DNA of 64,000 nucleotides from Sulfitobacter geojensis. GTDB lineage: Bacteria; Pseudomonadota; Alphaproteobacteria; Rhodobacterales; Rhodobacteraceae. The position numbers were made by a program, and so were the translations under genes. Each line of letters begins with the position of its first letter. The stretch's first letter is position 1. The DNA is taken from assembly GCF_000622325.1 (NCBI RefSeq), contig NZ_JASE01000005.1, forward strand, positions 806,001-870,000, given 5' to 3'. Positions 54,141 to 62,776 of the stretch are shown here, in pieces. The notes under the pieces were generated by a model. It was given only the letters and a program-made list of their open reading frames with translations. It was not told the origin of the DNA and searched no databases.

Positions 54141-55799
54141 ATGACCAAGGTTATCGATTTTCAAACCGACCCATCGAAATACCGCCACTGGAAGGTCGAA
54201 TACGATGGCCCGATTGCGTGGCTTTCGATGGATGTCGATGAAAAGGGCGGGTTGTTTGACGGGTATGAGCTGAAGCTTAACAGTTACGACCTTGGTGTTG
54301 ATATTGAGCTGGCCGATGTGGTGCAGCGAATGCGGTTCGAACACCCTGAAGTGAAGGTCGTGGTCATGCGCTCGGCCAAGGATAAGGTCTTTTGCGCTGG
54401 TGCGAATATTCGCATGCTGGGTGGCGCTGCTCATAGCCACAAGGTCAACTTTTGTAAGTTCACGAACGAGACGCGCAACACCTACGAAGCGGCGTTGGCA
54501 GACAGCGGACAGAACTATATCTGCGCGATCAAGGGGGCCTGTGCAGGTGGCGGATACGAACTGGCACTGGCGTGCAACCACCTGATGCTGACGGATGATT
54601 CGACGTCATCTGTCGCGCTGCCGGAAGTGCCGCTGCTTGCCGTTTTGCCCGGCACCGGGGGGCTGACCCGCGTCACGGATAAACGCAAAGTGCGCCGCGA
54701 TCTGGCAGATGTATTCTGCTCCATCGAAGAGGGCGTGAAGGGCAAGCGCGCGCGGGACTGGAGATTGGTCGATGAAGTCTTCCCGAATTCTTCGTTTGAC
54801 GAGAAAGTTGCGGAGCGGGCGCAGGAACTGGCGGCAAGCTCTGCCAAGGCTGATGTTGAGAAAGGCATCGAACTGACGCCTATCAGCCGCAGTTTTTCCG
54901 AGAATGGCGTGAACTACTCCACGGTAGAAGTCGCATTCCACCGTAAGGAAATGCGCGCAACCATCACGATCAAAGGGCCGGGCGCGGCTGCCCCCGCAGA
55001 CATGAATGCTTTTACGGCAGAAGGTGACGCAAGCTGGATGCTGCGCTGTGCGCGAGAACTGGACGATGCGATCCTGGACCTGCGCAACAACGAAAAAGAG
55101 ATGGGGCTGATCGAATTCCAGACGCAAGGTGATCCTGAATTACTGGTCGCGCATGAGGCACTGTTGCTTGCCAACAAAGACCACTGGCTGGCCAATGAAG
55201 TGCTGCAATACTGGAAGCGCCTGCTGAAACGCATTGATATGACCTCGCGCTCGCTGGTTGCGATTGTTGAGCACGGCTCATGCTTTGCCGGACCACTGGC
55301 CGAACTGCTTTGGGCGGTCGACCGCAGCTACATGATGCTTGAGGAGTTTGACGGCGATAATCGTCATCTGGCGACCGTGACGATGACCGACGGCAACTTC
55401 GGCACCTATCCCATGAGCAATGACCTCACCCGTCTGGAAACCCGTTTCCTAGGCACGCCAGAGCAGGTGGAAAAGCTGAAATCCTCCATCGGTGAGCCGC
55501 TCGAAGCCGATGCCGCTGACGAGATGGGTCTGGTCACTTACGCCTACGATGACATCGATTGGGAAGATGAGGTGCGTCTGTTCATGGAGGAACGCGCAAG
55601 CTTTAGCCCTGATGCGATGACCGGGATGGAAGCCAACCTGCGCTTTGCCGGACCAGAAACGATGGAGACCCGCATTTTTGGGCGCCTGACCGCATGGCAA
55701 AACTGGATTTTCCAGCGTCCCAACGCGGTTGGCGAAGAAGGTGCGCTGCAACGCTACGGCACAGGCGTACGCGGCAAGTACAACATGGAACGTGTATAA
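54141..55799 (+). CDS. boxC: 2,3-Dihydro-2,3-epoxybenzoyl-CoA hydrolase / ring-opening lyase BoxC
   Basis: A 552-residue homodimeric enzyme that opens the epoxidised ring of benzoyl-CoA to a semialdehyde-CoA plus formate. It contains two crotonase-like halves: the first has VFCAGANIRMLGG and the glycine-rich CoA-binding KGACAGGGYELALAC, the second has SLVAIVEHGSCFAGPLAELL. Length and the conserved YRHWKVEYDGPIAWL N-terminus match BoxC. The ATG at 54141 follows TTAGGAG. A 23-bp hairpin separates it from boxB. Confidence 0.95.
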   Translation: MTKVIDFQTDPSKYRHWKVEYDGPIAWLSMDVDEKGGLFDGYELKLNSYDLGVDIELADVVQRMRFEHPEVKVVVMRSAKDKVFCAGANIRMLGGAAHSHKVNFCKFTNETRNTYEAALADSGQNYICAIKGACAGGGYELALACNHLMLTDDSTSSVALPEVPLLAVLPGTGGLTRVTDKRKVRRDLADVFCSIEEGVKGKRARDWRLVDEVFPNSSFDEKVAERAQELAASSAKADVEKGIELTPISRSFSENGVNYSTVEVAFHRKEMRATITIKGPGAAAPADMNAFTAEGDASWMLRCARELDDAILDLRNNEKEMGLIEFQTQGDPELLVAHEALLLANKDHWLANEVLQYWKRLLKRIDMTSRSLVAIVEHGSCFAGPLAELLWAVDRSYMMLEEFDGDNRHLATVTMTDGNFGTYPMSNDLTRLETRFLGTPEQVEKLKSSIGEPLEADAADEMGLVTYAYDDIDWEDEVRLFMEERASFSPDAMTGMEANLRFAGPETMETRIFGRLTAWQNWIFQRPNAVGEEGALQRYGTGVRGKYNMERV

Positions 55800-55806
55800 A
55801 ACGTGG

Positions 55807-55860
55807 TGGCGGGGTGAACCCCGCCCTACGGCATGAGGTAGGGCGGGGTTCACCCCGCCA
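55807..55860. repeat. Long perfect inverted repeat between boxC and boxB
   Basis: The arms 55808-55829 and 55838-55859 (GGCGGGGTGAACCCCGCCCT plus two bases) are exact reverse complements over 22 bp, with one further T-A pair and an 8-nt loop. There is no T-tract, and it starts eight bases after the boxC stop and ends before the boxB ribosome-binding site. It could stabilise the boxC transcript, attenuate boxBA, or be a REP-like element. Confidence 0.85.
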
Positions 55861-55877
55861 TGACAAGGAGAACACGA

Positions 55878-57329
55878 ATGCTTGATCTGATCAACGTAAG
55901 CTACGACACGCAAATCCCGAATAACGTGGGCTTGTCCGAAGACAAGAAGGTGTTGAAAGCGCTGGAAAAATGGCACCCCGGTTACATCAACTGGTGGAAT
56001 GACCTGATCCCGCAGAACTTTCAGGAATCCATGGTCTATCTGCGCACCGCTGTCAGCGTAGATCCCAAAGGCTGGGCGAAATTCGATTATGTGAAAATGC
56101 CCGAATACCGTTGGGGTGTTCTGCTGGCCCCTGCTGTCGAAGACCGCAAAATTCCGATGGGCGAACACTTGGGCGAACCTGCGTGGCAGGAAGTGCCGGG
56201 CGAATACCGCAACATGCTCAAGCGTTTGATCGTTATTCAGGGCGACACAGAGCCAGGGTCGGTCGAGCAGCAGCGGTTCCTTGGCCTCACCGCGCCGTCA
56301 CTCTACGACATGCGTAACCTGTTTCAGGTAAACGTCGAAGAAGGTCGCCACCTTTGGGCGATGGTTTATCTGCTGCAAAAATACTTTGGCCGCGATGGCC
56401 GTGAAGAAGCGAACGACCTGCTGGTCCGCTCCTCAGGCGACGAAGATGCGCCGCGCATGTTGGGTGCCTTTAATGAGGAAACGCCGGATTGGCTGTCGTT
56501 CTTCATGTTCACCTATTTCACCGACCGCGATGGAAAGATGCAGCTGGAAAGCCTGGCACAATCCGGCTTTGACCCGCTGTCGCGCACATGCCGTTTCATG
56601 CTGACCGAAGAAGCGCACCACATGTTTGTGGGCGAAACCGGTGTGGGCCGCACCATTCAGGCCACGCTTGAGGCAATGAACAAGCACGGCATCACAGACC
56701 CCTACGACATTAACAAGATCCGTGATCTTGGTGTCATCGACCTGCCGACGATCCAGAAAAAGCTGAACCTGCACTACACGCTGTCGCTTGATCTGTTCGG
56801 GCAGGAAGTATCGACCAATGCTGCCAATGCTTTCAACTACGGAATCAAGGGCCGCTATATGGAGCAGCGGATTGACGACGATCATCAGCTTAAGGATGAC
56901 ACCTATGCCGTCACCTCGATCAAGGATGGTAAGATCCTGACCGAAGATGTACCGGCGCTGACGGCGATTAACATGCGTCTGCGCGATGACTATGTGCGCG
57001 ATGCGGCTGGTGGTGTGGGCCGCTGGAACAAGCAGATCGCCAAGTCCGGTATCGAATTCCAACTGAAACTGCCGCACGAAGGGTTCCACCGCCAGATCGG
57101 TGTGTTTTCAACCGTGGCGGTGAACCCCGATGGTGATGTGATTTCGGCGGATGAATGGCACCAGCAGCGCGACAACTGGCTGCCGACCAAAGCAGACGGC
57201 GATTACATCCAGTCGTTGATGGTACCGTGCTACGAACCGGGCAAATATGCCTCGTGGATTGCAGCGCCCAAGGTGGGCATCGACAATAAGCCGGGCGATT
57301 ATGAGTATGTGAAATTGCATATGGCGTAA
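55878..57329 (+). CDS. boxB: Benzoyl-CoA 2,3-epoxidase, oxygenase component BoxB
   Basis: A 483-residue diiron oxygenase that epoxidises benzoyl-CoA using O2 and electrons from BoxA. By spacing against the known enzyme the diiron ligands are Q121 and E125 (QGDTE), E155 and H158 (EEGRH), D216, E245 and H248 (TEEAHHMF), all preserved. The ATG at 55878 follows AAGGAGAA. Length is normal for BoxB. Confidence 0.96.
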   Translation: MLDLINVSYDTQIPNNVGLSEDKKVLKALEKWHPGYINWWNDLIPQNFQESMVYLRTAVSVDPKGWAKFDYVKMPEYRWGVLLAPAVEDRKIPMGEHLGEPAWQEVPGEYRNMLKRLIVIQGDTEPGSVEQQRFLGLTAPSLYDMRNLFQVNVEEGRHLWAMVYLLQKYFGRDGREEANDLLVRSSGDEDAPRMLGAFNEETPDWLSFFMFTYFTDRDGKMQLESLAQSGFDPLSRTCRFMLTEEAHHMFVGETGVGRTIQATLEAMNKHGITDPYDINKIRDLGVIDLPTIQKKLNLHYTLSLDLFGQEVSTNAANAFNYGIKGRYMEQRIDDDHQLKDDTYAVTSIKDGKILTEDVPALTAINMRLRDDYVRDAAGGVGRWNKQIAKSGIEFQLKLPHEGFHRQIGVFSTVAVNPDGDVISADEWHQQRDNWLPTKADGDYIQSLMVPCYEPGKYASWIAAPKVGIDNKPGDYEYVKLHMA

Positions 57330-57397
57330 CGATATTGCCCTATCCGTGAAAGCGGGTGGGGCCACGCTTTTCCTGCCCTTAGAGACGGAGATCAGAC

Positions 57398-57568
57398 ATG
57401 CAAGCAGAACGCACAATTGGACACGCCCCCCGCACGCAGGCTCTGGCCCGTGATCTGGAAAACCTGCAGGGCCCGTGTGTCGGTTGCCCCGGGTGTCAGG
57501 GTATCTGTCAGGCGTTGTTTGATGCAATGATGGTACCGGACCTTATCCTGAAAGACCGCCACGCATGA
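57398..57568 (+). CDS. Small four-cysteine protein between boxB and boxA (56 residues)
   Basis: An ATG at 57398 with GGAG about eight bases upstream opens 56 codons that end in TGA overlapping the boxA ATG (ATGA). C27, C30, C33 and C37 form C-x2-C-x2-C-x3-C (GPCVGCPGCQGICQ), the spacing of a [4Fe-4S] ferredoxin site, but followed by Gln rather than Pro, and with only one such set. The N-terminal half is helical and basic. I do not recognise a named family. Its place inside boxB-boxA suggests a role in electron transfer to BoxB or in cluster assembly. Confidence 0.75.
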   Translation: MQAERTIGHAPRTQALARDLENLQGPCVGCPGCQGICQALFDAMMVPDLILKDRHA

Positions 57569-58734
57569 ACAAACCTGTCAAACAGCATCTGATTGATCCC
57601 GAGATTTGCATCCGGTGTTACACCTGTGAAATGACCTGCCCCATTGGCGCGATTGAACATGATGACAACAATGTCGTGGTGAACGCTGATATCTGCAATT
57701 TCTGTATGGACTGCATTCCGGTCTGCCCGACCGGTTCCATCGACGAATGGCGCGTAGTGGCAGAGCCTTATACGCTGGAGCAGCAATACGAGATGGAAGA
57801 GCTGCCCGAGCAGGAAGACATCGAGGTTGCGCCCGAAAACGACGTGGCAGACCCGATCGCCGCCTTGCTGGACGAAGCGCATAAAGGCGCGGGGGGCAAA
57901 GCACGTGCGCCTGCCTCAGCCGGTAAACCTGCGATCAACATGTATAATCTGGGCAAGCCTGCGCGCATGAAGGTGCAGGGCAACTATCGCCTGACGGATG
58001 ATCCTGATCACGACGTGCGCCACATTATTCTTGACCCCGGTGCGCTGCCGTTTCCGGTGCTCGAAGGGCAATCCGTCGGGATCATCCCGCCCGGCACTGA
58101 TGCCGATGGCAATGCCCATCTGCCGCGGCTCTATTCCATCTCAAGCCCGCGAGATGGCGAGCGCCCCGGATATCACAACATTTCGCTGACGGTGAAACGG
58201 GAAGAACACGGGCTTGCCTCGAACTTTCTGTGTGATCTGGAAATCGGGGCGAGCGTCGACGTTACCGGCCCGTTTGGCGCGACCTTCCTGCTGCCCTCGA
58301 TCCCTGACGCGCATCTTTTGTTGATCTGTACCGGCACCGGATCGGCGCCTATGCGGGCCTTTACCATGCAACGCCAGCGTAGTGGCGCGACGGGTGGCAT
58401 GACCATGTTCTTTGGCGCACGCACGCCTGAAAGCCTGCCCTATTTCGGGCCGCTCAAGAAGATTCCCGACAGCTTGCTGAAGAAAAATCTAGTCTTCAGC
58501 CGGATGCCGGATCAGGACAAGGAATATGTGCAAGACCGCATGATCGCCGAACAGGACAGCATCGCGGAGATCCTGCAAGACGGGAAAACCCATATCTACA
58601 TCTGCGGTTTGCGCGGGATGGAAGAGGGGGTGGAGCTTGCTCTGACCTCGATCGCGGAAAGCATGGGGCAGCAATGGACCGCCCTGCGCGACGCCATGCG
58701 TGAAGACGGCCGTTACCATGTGGAGACCTATTGA
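57565..58734 (+). CDS. boxA: Benzoyl-CoA 2,3-epoxidase, reductase component BoxA
   Basis: A 389-residue iron-sulfur flavoprotein that passes NADPH electrons to BoxB. The N-terminal 2[4Fe-4S] ferredoxin domain has C15, C18, C21, C25 and C44, C47, C50, C54. After an acidic linker (residues about 75-125) comes a ferredoxin-NADP reductase domain with the FAD motif PRLYSISSPR and the NADP region LICTGTGSAPMRAF. Its start overlaps the small four-cysteine gene by four bases. Confidence 0.96.
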   Translation: MNKPVKQHLIDPEICIRCYTCEMTCPIGAIEHDDNNVVVNADICNFCMDCIPVCPTGSIDEWRVVAEPYTLEQQYEMEELPEQEDIEVAPENDVADPIAALLDEAHKGAGGKARAPASAGKPAINMYNLGKPARMKVQGNYRLTDDPDHDVRHIILDPGALPFPVLEGQSVGIIPPGTDADGNAHLPRLYSISSPRDGERPGYHNISLTVKREEHGLASNFLCDLEIGASVDVTGPFGATFLLPSIPDAHLLLICTGTGSAPMRAFTMQRQRSGATGGMTMFFGARTPESLPYFGPLKKIPDSLLKKNLVFSRMPDQDKEYVQDRMIAEQDSIAEILQDGKTHIYICGLRGMEEGVELALTSIAESMGQQWTALRDAMREDGRYHVETY

Positions 58735-59157
58735 ATGAGCGCGCCGTTTATCCATCCGATCAATGTGACATGGGGCGATTGCGACCCTGCGCGCATCGCC
58801 TATACGGCACGGTTGCCGTATTTCGCACTGGATGCCATCAACGCGTGGTGGGAAAAACACTTTGACGGCGAAGGATGGTTCCAGATGGAGGTCGACCGCA
58901 ACGTCGGCACACCCTTTGTGCGGATGGAGCTGAATTTTCGCAGCCCCGTGACCCCGCGCCACACTTTGATGTGCGATACCTTCCCGACCAAGCTGGGAAA
59001 CAAGTCGATCACCTTTGCGGTCAATGCGTCGCAAAACGATGTGTTGTGTTTCGAGGGCAGTTTTACTTGCGTCTTCACCATCGCCGACCAGTTCAAAAGC
59101 CAAAGTGCGCCGGACTACATGCGCCGCGTGATCGAGCCGCTGATCCGTGCGGAATAA
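58735..59157 (+). CDS. Hotdog-fold acyl-CoA thioesterase (4-hydroxybenzoyl-CoA thioesterase-like)
   Basis: A 140-residue thioesterase. The VTWGDCDPARIAYTAR segment carries the catalytic aspartate of the 4-hydroxybenzoyl-CoA thioesterase type, and LMCDTFPTKLGNKSITFAVN is the central hotdog strand region. It abuts boxA with no gap. It probably releases CoA from dead-end aromatic CoA esters, a common accessory role in box operons. Confidence 0.9.
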   Translation: MSAPFIHPINVTWGDCDPARIAYTARLPYFALDAINAWWEKHFDGEGWFQMEVDRNVGTPFVRMELNFRSPVTPRHTLMCDTFPTKLGNKSITFAVNASQNDVLCFEGSFTCVFTIADQFKSQSAPDYMRRVIEPLIRAE

Positions 59158-59190
59158 ACATCACGATCAGGTCGGGAGGCAGGGAGCACA

Positions 59191-60105
59191 ATGAGCCAGC
59201 CGGTTGGCAAAGTGGTGCAAACGCCAGCGCCCGAGCCGTTGGACGCAGGAGCGAAACTGATCCAGACATTGGCAGGAAAGGTTGCGACCCTGCGCAAGCA
59301 GCGCGGGTTGTCACGGCGTGTGCTGTCCGAAATGTCGGGGGTATCACCGCGCTATCTGGCGCAGCTTGAAGCGGGCGAAGGCAATATTTCGGTGCTCTTG
59401 CTGCAACGTGTGGCAAGCGCGCTCGATGTACGCATCGAGGCGCTGCTGACTGAACAGACCCCACTCGATCATGACGTCTTGCGGGTCGCGGCCCTATATC
59501 ATCAGGCACCCGAAGAGGTTCAGCAACAGGTGTGCAGCATGTTGGCCCCGCAAAACCCGCGCCTTCTGCGGGCGGGCCGCATTTGTTTGATCGGGTTGCG
59601 CGGGGCGGGCAAATCTACGCTCGGCGCACGGGCTGGGGAGGCGCTGGGCATCCCGTTTGTCGAATTGAACCGCGAGATCGAAGAGGCGGCAGATATGCCA
59701 TTGGCCGAGGTGATGGCGTTTTATGGTGAGGTCGGATACCGCAAGCTGGAGGCCGAGGCGCTGGAGCGGGTCAGTGCACGCCATGACCGGATGGTTTTGG
59801 CCGTCGCAGGCGGGATCGTCACAGAAGAGGACACCTTTGCCCATCTGCTGGAGCGGTTCCACACCGTCTGGATCAGGACCAGCCCTGCCGAGCATATGCA
59901 ACGTGTGCGCGGGCAGGGCGATCATCGCCCGATGCAGGGTAACCCTGCCGCGATGGCGCATCTCAAGGATCTGTTGCAGGCGCGCACGCCCCTTTATGCC
60001 CGCGCTGACGCACAGGTCGATACGGCCAACCGGACAGTGGGGTCGTCGCTGAACACTTTGTTGGCGGCGGTCGCAAAACACCAGTTTCTAGAAACCGGTC
60101 GATGA
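59191..60105 (+). CDS. boxR: BoxR/BzdR-type benzoyl-CoA-responsive transcriptional regulator
   Basis: A 304-residue repressor made of an XRE-type helix-turn-helix (about residues 27-88; QRGLSRRVLSEMSGVSPRYL) joined to a shikimate-kinase-like domain with a P-loop at residues 135-143 (GLRGAGKST). In BzdR and BoxR the kinase-like domain binds benzoyl-CoA and relieves repression. Candidate operators are at 51145-51209. It is in the same direction and 33 bases after the thioesterase gene, so it is probably autoregulated through the operon. Confidence 0.93.
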   Translation: MSQPVGKVVQTPAPEPLDAGAKLIQTLAGKVATLRKQRGLSRRVLSEMSGVSPRYLAQLEAGEGNISVLLLQRVASALDVRIEALLTEQTPLDHDVLRVAALYHQAPEEVQQQVCSMLAPQNPRLLRAGRICLIGLRGAGKSTLGARAGEALGIPFVELNREIEEAADMPLAEVMAFYGEVGYRKLEAEALERVSARHDRMVLAVAGGIVTEEDTFAHLLERFHTVWIRTSPAEHMQRVRGQGDHRPMQGNPAAMAHLKDLLQARTPLYARADAQVDTANRTVGSSLNTLLAAVAKHQFLETGR

Positions 60106-60605
60106 CAGCAGCAAAGGCCGAACAGGCCGTGCAAGATGCGTTCTGGCAGGCGGGCGAGCATCTTTTGTTTCATCATACAAACCCTTGGGAGCTGGACGAA
60201 GCGCTGTGCGCTTGGGGCTATGGTATGGGGCCTTGCGAGGCGCAGGATCTACTGGGGTTGGAAAAGGTTTTGGCGCGGGACCCTGAAAGGGCCGTGCCGA
60301 TCCTGCCGCGCATGGTGGCCGAGGGACGGATGGGCAAGCGCGGCGGCGTGGGCTATTACCGTTACCCCGGTGGGGGCGGTGCCGTCATTGATCCGCTGAT
60401 CGAGGATCTGATCCTAGAAGAAGCGTGGTTCGGCAAGATCACGCGATCCGAGTTGTCTGACGAGGCGTTGGTGGCCGCGATGAATGATGCGGTAAAGCCG
60501 GTTTGTCTGGCCCTGCGCGGCAGCGGCACCAGCCGAAACGCGGTGATGCAGCTTTTGCACCGTGCCGTCCACTATCCGCTTGGCCGCGTACCCGACTGGC
60601 TTTGA
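60102..60605 (+). CDS. Stand-alone 3-hydroxyacyl-CoA dehydrogenase C-terminal-like protein
   Basis: A 167-residue protein whose start overlaps the boxR stop (ATGA). DEALCAWGYGMGPCEAQDLL and EGRMGKRGGVGYYRYP match the C-terminal helical domain of 3-hydroxyacyl-CoA dehydrogenases (the G-mGP...D and GR.GrK.G.GfY.Y patterns). The NAD-binding Rossmann domain is missing entirely, and nothing upstream looks like its lost half. It may bind an acyl-CoA intermediate as a partner subunit, or assist BoxR. Function is a guess. Confidence 0.8.
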   Translation: MTAAKAEQAVQDAFWQAGEHLLFHHTNPWELDEALCAWGYGMGPCEAQDLLGLEKVLARDPERAVPILPRMVAEGRMGKRGGVGYYRYPGGGGAVIDPLIEDLILEEAWFGKITRSELSDEALVAAMNDAVKPVCLALRGSGTSRNAVMQLLHRAVHYPLGRVPDWL

Positions 60606-60628
60606 CGCAGCAGGCGCGTAGCCTCATG

Positions 60629-60660
60629 AAAAAGGGCCGCGCAATGCGCAGCCCCTTTCC
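60629..60660. terminator. Hairpin terminator between the box operon and the convergent ABC gene
   Basis: AAAGGG/CCCTTT arms enclose an inner GCGC/GCGC pair. An A-run precedes the left arm, giving T residues on the minus strand, so it suits the convergent substrate-binding protein gene best, and possibly the box operon too. Confidence 0.6.
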
Positions 60661-60678
60661 GAAATATTTAAACCTGAT

Positions 60679-62343
60679 TTAGGTCCAGGCCATCCGCGCA
60701 GGATGGTATTCAAAGCCGATGTGGTGACCCGCGCCAACCAGACCTTCTTTGGTGTGGTTATACAGCGACCGCCAGTATGGCTGGATCGTCACGCCTTCGT
60801 CCTGAATCATCGCTTCACCCTTTGCCATGATCTCGCGACGTTTTTCGACGTCGGCAGTGGCCAAGGCTTCTTTCAGCAGGGCGTCAAATTCGGCATTTGC
60901 CCAACCGAATTCATTCCAAGCCTCACCCGAGCGATAGGCCAATGCCCAGATCTGGACACCCAGTGGACGCGCGTTCCAGTTGGTCGAGGAGAACGGGTAT
61001 TTTGTCCAGTCGTTCCAGAAGGTAGAACCGGGCAGGATTGTCCGTTTGACCTTGATGCCTGCGTCGCGCAGTTGCGCCGCGACCGCGTCGGTGGTGTCCT
61101 TACGCCATGCATCGTCGATCGAGAACAATTCGTGCTCGTAATCGGCCATGCCCGCTTCGTCCATCAGGGCCTTAGCCGCTGCGGGGTCAATCTTGCGGGC
61201 AGGGATTTCCGCGAACTCGGGGTGCATCGGGCCGACGTGGTGGTTATCGGCCACAAGGCCGCGACCGGCATAGCCGAGTTCAAGCAGCACTTCGTTGTCG
61301 ACGGCCATTGCGATGGCCTGACGGACGCGCTTGTCCTCATATGGCTTTTTGCCGTCAACTTCGGCCAGCTGGTTGGGGCGGATCACGATGGTTGCAGCCG
61401 TCGCGATGGAGTTTTCGACCCAGCCGTCCAGCGTGGACATGATGTCGATGTATTCACCTTCCATGGAATAGAATGCGTCGACTTCTTCGGCTTCGGCGGC
61501 GGCAATCCATGCGGAAGGGTCTGTGCCGTAGTCGATGTACTCCAGACGGTCGATGTAGGGTCCGCCGTATACTTCGGTCCCCCACCATGTGTGGTCAGGG
61601 TTCTTGACCAGCACACCTTTTACACCAACTTCCAGTGACTCCGGCAGGTAAGCGCCCGTGCCGATCGGGTTTTCCAACATCTTGTCAGCATCAAAAGAAC
61701 TGTGCGTGATCGCGGCAGGGTAATCGGCCATACCCGGAATCAATGTGATGTCTGACACCGGCAGTTTTAGCGATACGGTGTGGCTGTCAGTTGCGGTAAT
61801 CGCGCCTTCGATCGCCTGACCTGTGGCTTCGTCGATCAGCGTGGCAAAGCGGCCCGCCATCGAGTTGCCCTCAAGCGACTTGTCGCACCAGCCCTTGATG
61901 TTGCGCACAACATCTTCGGCGGTAAAGTCGTCGCCATTGTTCCATTTGACGCCCTTGCGCACGTTCAATGTGTATTCGGTGGCATCGTCGTTGATTTCCC
62001 AGCTTTCAAGCAGGGCAGGGGTAAAGGTACCGTCGTTTTCCCAGATGGCGAGATACTCGAGCCAGCCGCGGGAAAAGTTGGCGATCTGCGACCAGTCATA
62101 GGTACGCGGATCTTTCAAGGCGCGCACTTCTTGCTGCATGCGCACGGTGCCGCCTTCCTTATGGCCTGCGGCCTGTGCAGGAGCGGGCATGCCGATCATC
62201 GCATAGGCGGTTGCCGTTGTCGCACCAAAGGCGCTGGCAAGGGCCAGAAATTCGCGGCGGTTGACCGGATCTTTTTTGGCGGCCTGTGCAGAATCCAGAA
62301 CGGATTGCGGCAAAGGGTTCCCGTTACGTGTCAAAAAACTCAT
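60679..62343 (-). CDS. Tat-exported ABC transporter substrate-binding protein (peptide family 5)
   Basis: A 554-residue periplasmic protein. The twin-arginine signal is VNRREFLALASAFG (R29-R30) with a cleavage site near APAQA-AGH. The mature protein has the SBP_bac_5 layout (YDWSQIANFSRGWLEYLAIW, VKWNNGDDFTAEDVV, DKRVRQAIAMAVDNE). The ATG at 62343 follows GAGGAAG. No permease or ATPase genes are adjacent in the window. Substrate unknown; peptide, nickel or other small solutes are possible for this family. Confidence 0.9.
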   Translation of the reverse strand: MSFLTRNGNPLPQSVLDSAQAAKKDPVNRREFLALASAFGATTATAYAMIGMPAPAQAAGHKEGGTVRMQQEVRALKDPRTYDWSQIANFSRGWLEYLAIWENDGTFTPALLESWEINDDATEYTLNVRKGVKWNNGDDFTAEDVVRNIKGWCDKSLEGNSMAGRFATLIDEATGQAIEGAITATDSHTVSLKLPVSDITLIPGMADYPAAITHSSFDADKMLENPIGTGAYLPESLEVGVKGVLVKNPDHTWWGTEVYGGPYIDRLEYIDYGTDPSAWIAAAEAEEVDAFYSMEGEYIDIMSTLDGWVENSIATAATIVIRPNQLAEVDGKKPYEDKRVRQAIAMAVDNEVLLELGYAGRGLVADNHHVGPMHPEFAEIPARKIDPAAAKALMDEAGMADYEHELFSIDDAWRKDTTDAVAAQLRDAGIKVKRTILPGSTFWNDWTKYPFSSTNWNARPLGVQIWALAYRSGEAWNEFGWANAEFDALLKEALATADVEKRREIMAKGEAMIQDEGVTIQPYWRSLYNHTKEGLVGAGHHIGFEYHPARMAWT

Positions 62344-62776
62344 TATTCTTCCTCTTCTGTTGTAGCGGTCCCTTGGGCCCACCGGTCGGTGATGCGGTTT
62401 ATCCGCCATTATACTTGTGTTTCGGCTGAAACATCCTGCACAGTCAAACACAGTGAGACCTCAGGTCAACCCTGTCACGTAAACTTAAACAGGGTGATTT
62501 CCAGCCTCATGTCGAAGTTGCACGACTGTCAGAGGGGCCGTTTTGGCCGGATAGGCGCGACATAGGGTAAACTAACCCGCCTGCGCCCTTTGTGTCGCGC
62601 GCAATGTCGTTCCCGAACAAACATGTAAGAGAAACGCGGCGCGTGCCCCGATCAGCACGGCGGGCGCGAACTGGATGATGCAACCGTCACAGCATGGCGT
62701 TTTCACGCGCGCGGGCGCGGCGGCTTCCGGTGAGGACGGGGGACGGCGAATCCCCCGTTTGACTGTAGCGGGCCGC
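62344..62776. other. Intergenic region without a recognisable gene
   Basis: These 433 bases contain the upstream region of the substrate-binding protein gene. A perfect hairpin (ACGGGGGA, 7-nt loop, TCCCCCGT) at 62736-62758 lies 18 bases after the MBL-protein stop on the minus strand and may end that transcript, though no T-run follows. A frame on the minus strand across 62572-62997 overlaps the MBL gene and looks spurious. Confidence 0.5.

Noticed and set aside
55694-55885. 63-codon plus-strand frame across the boxC end
   Set aside because: It is produced by the long GC-rich inverted repeat and overlaps boxC out of frame.
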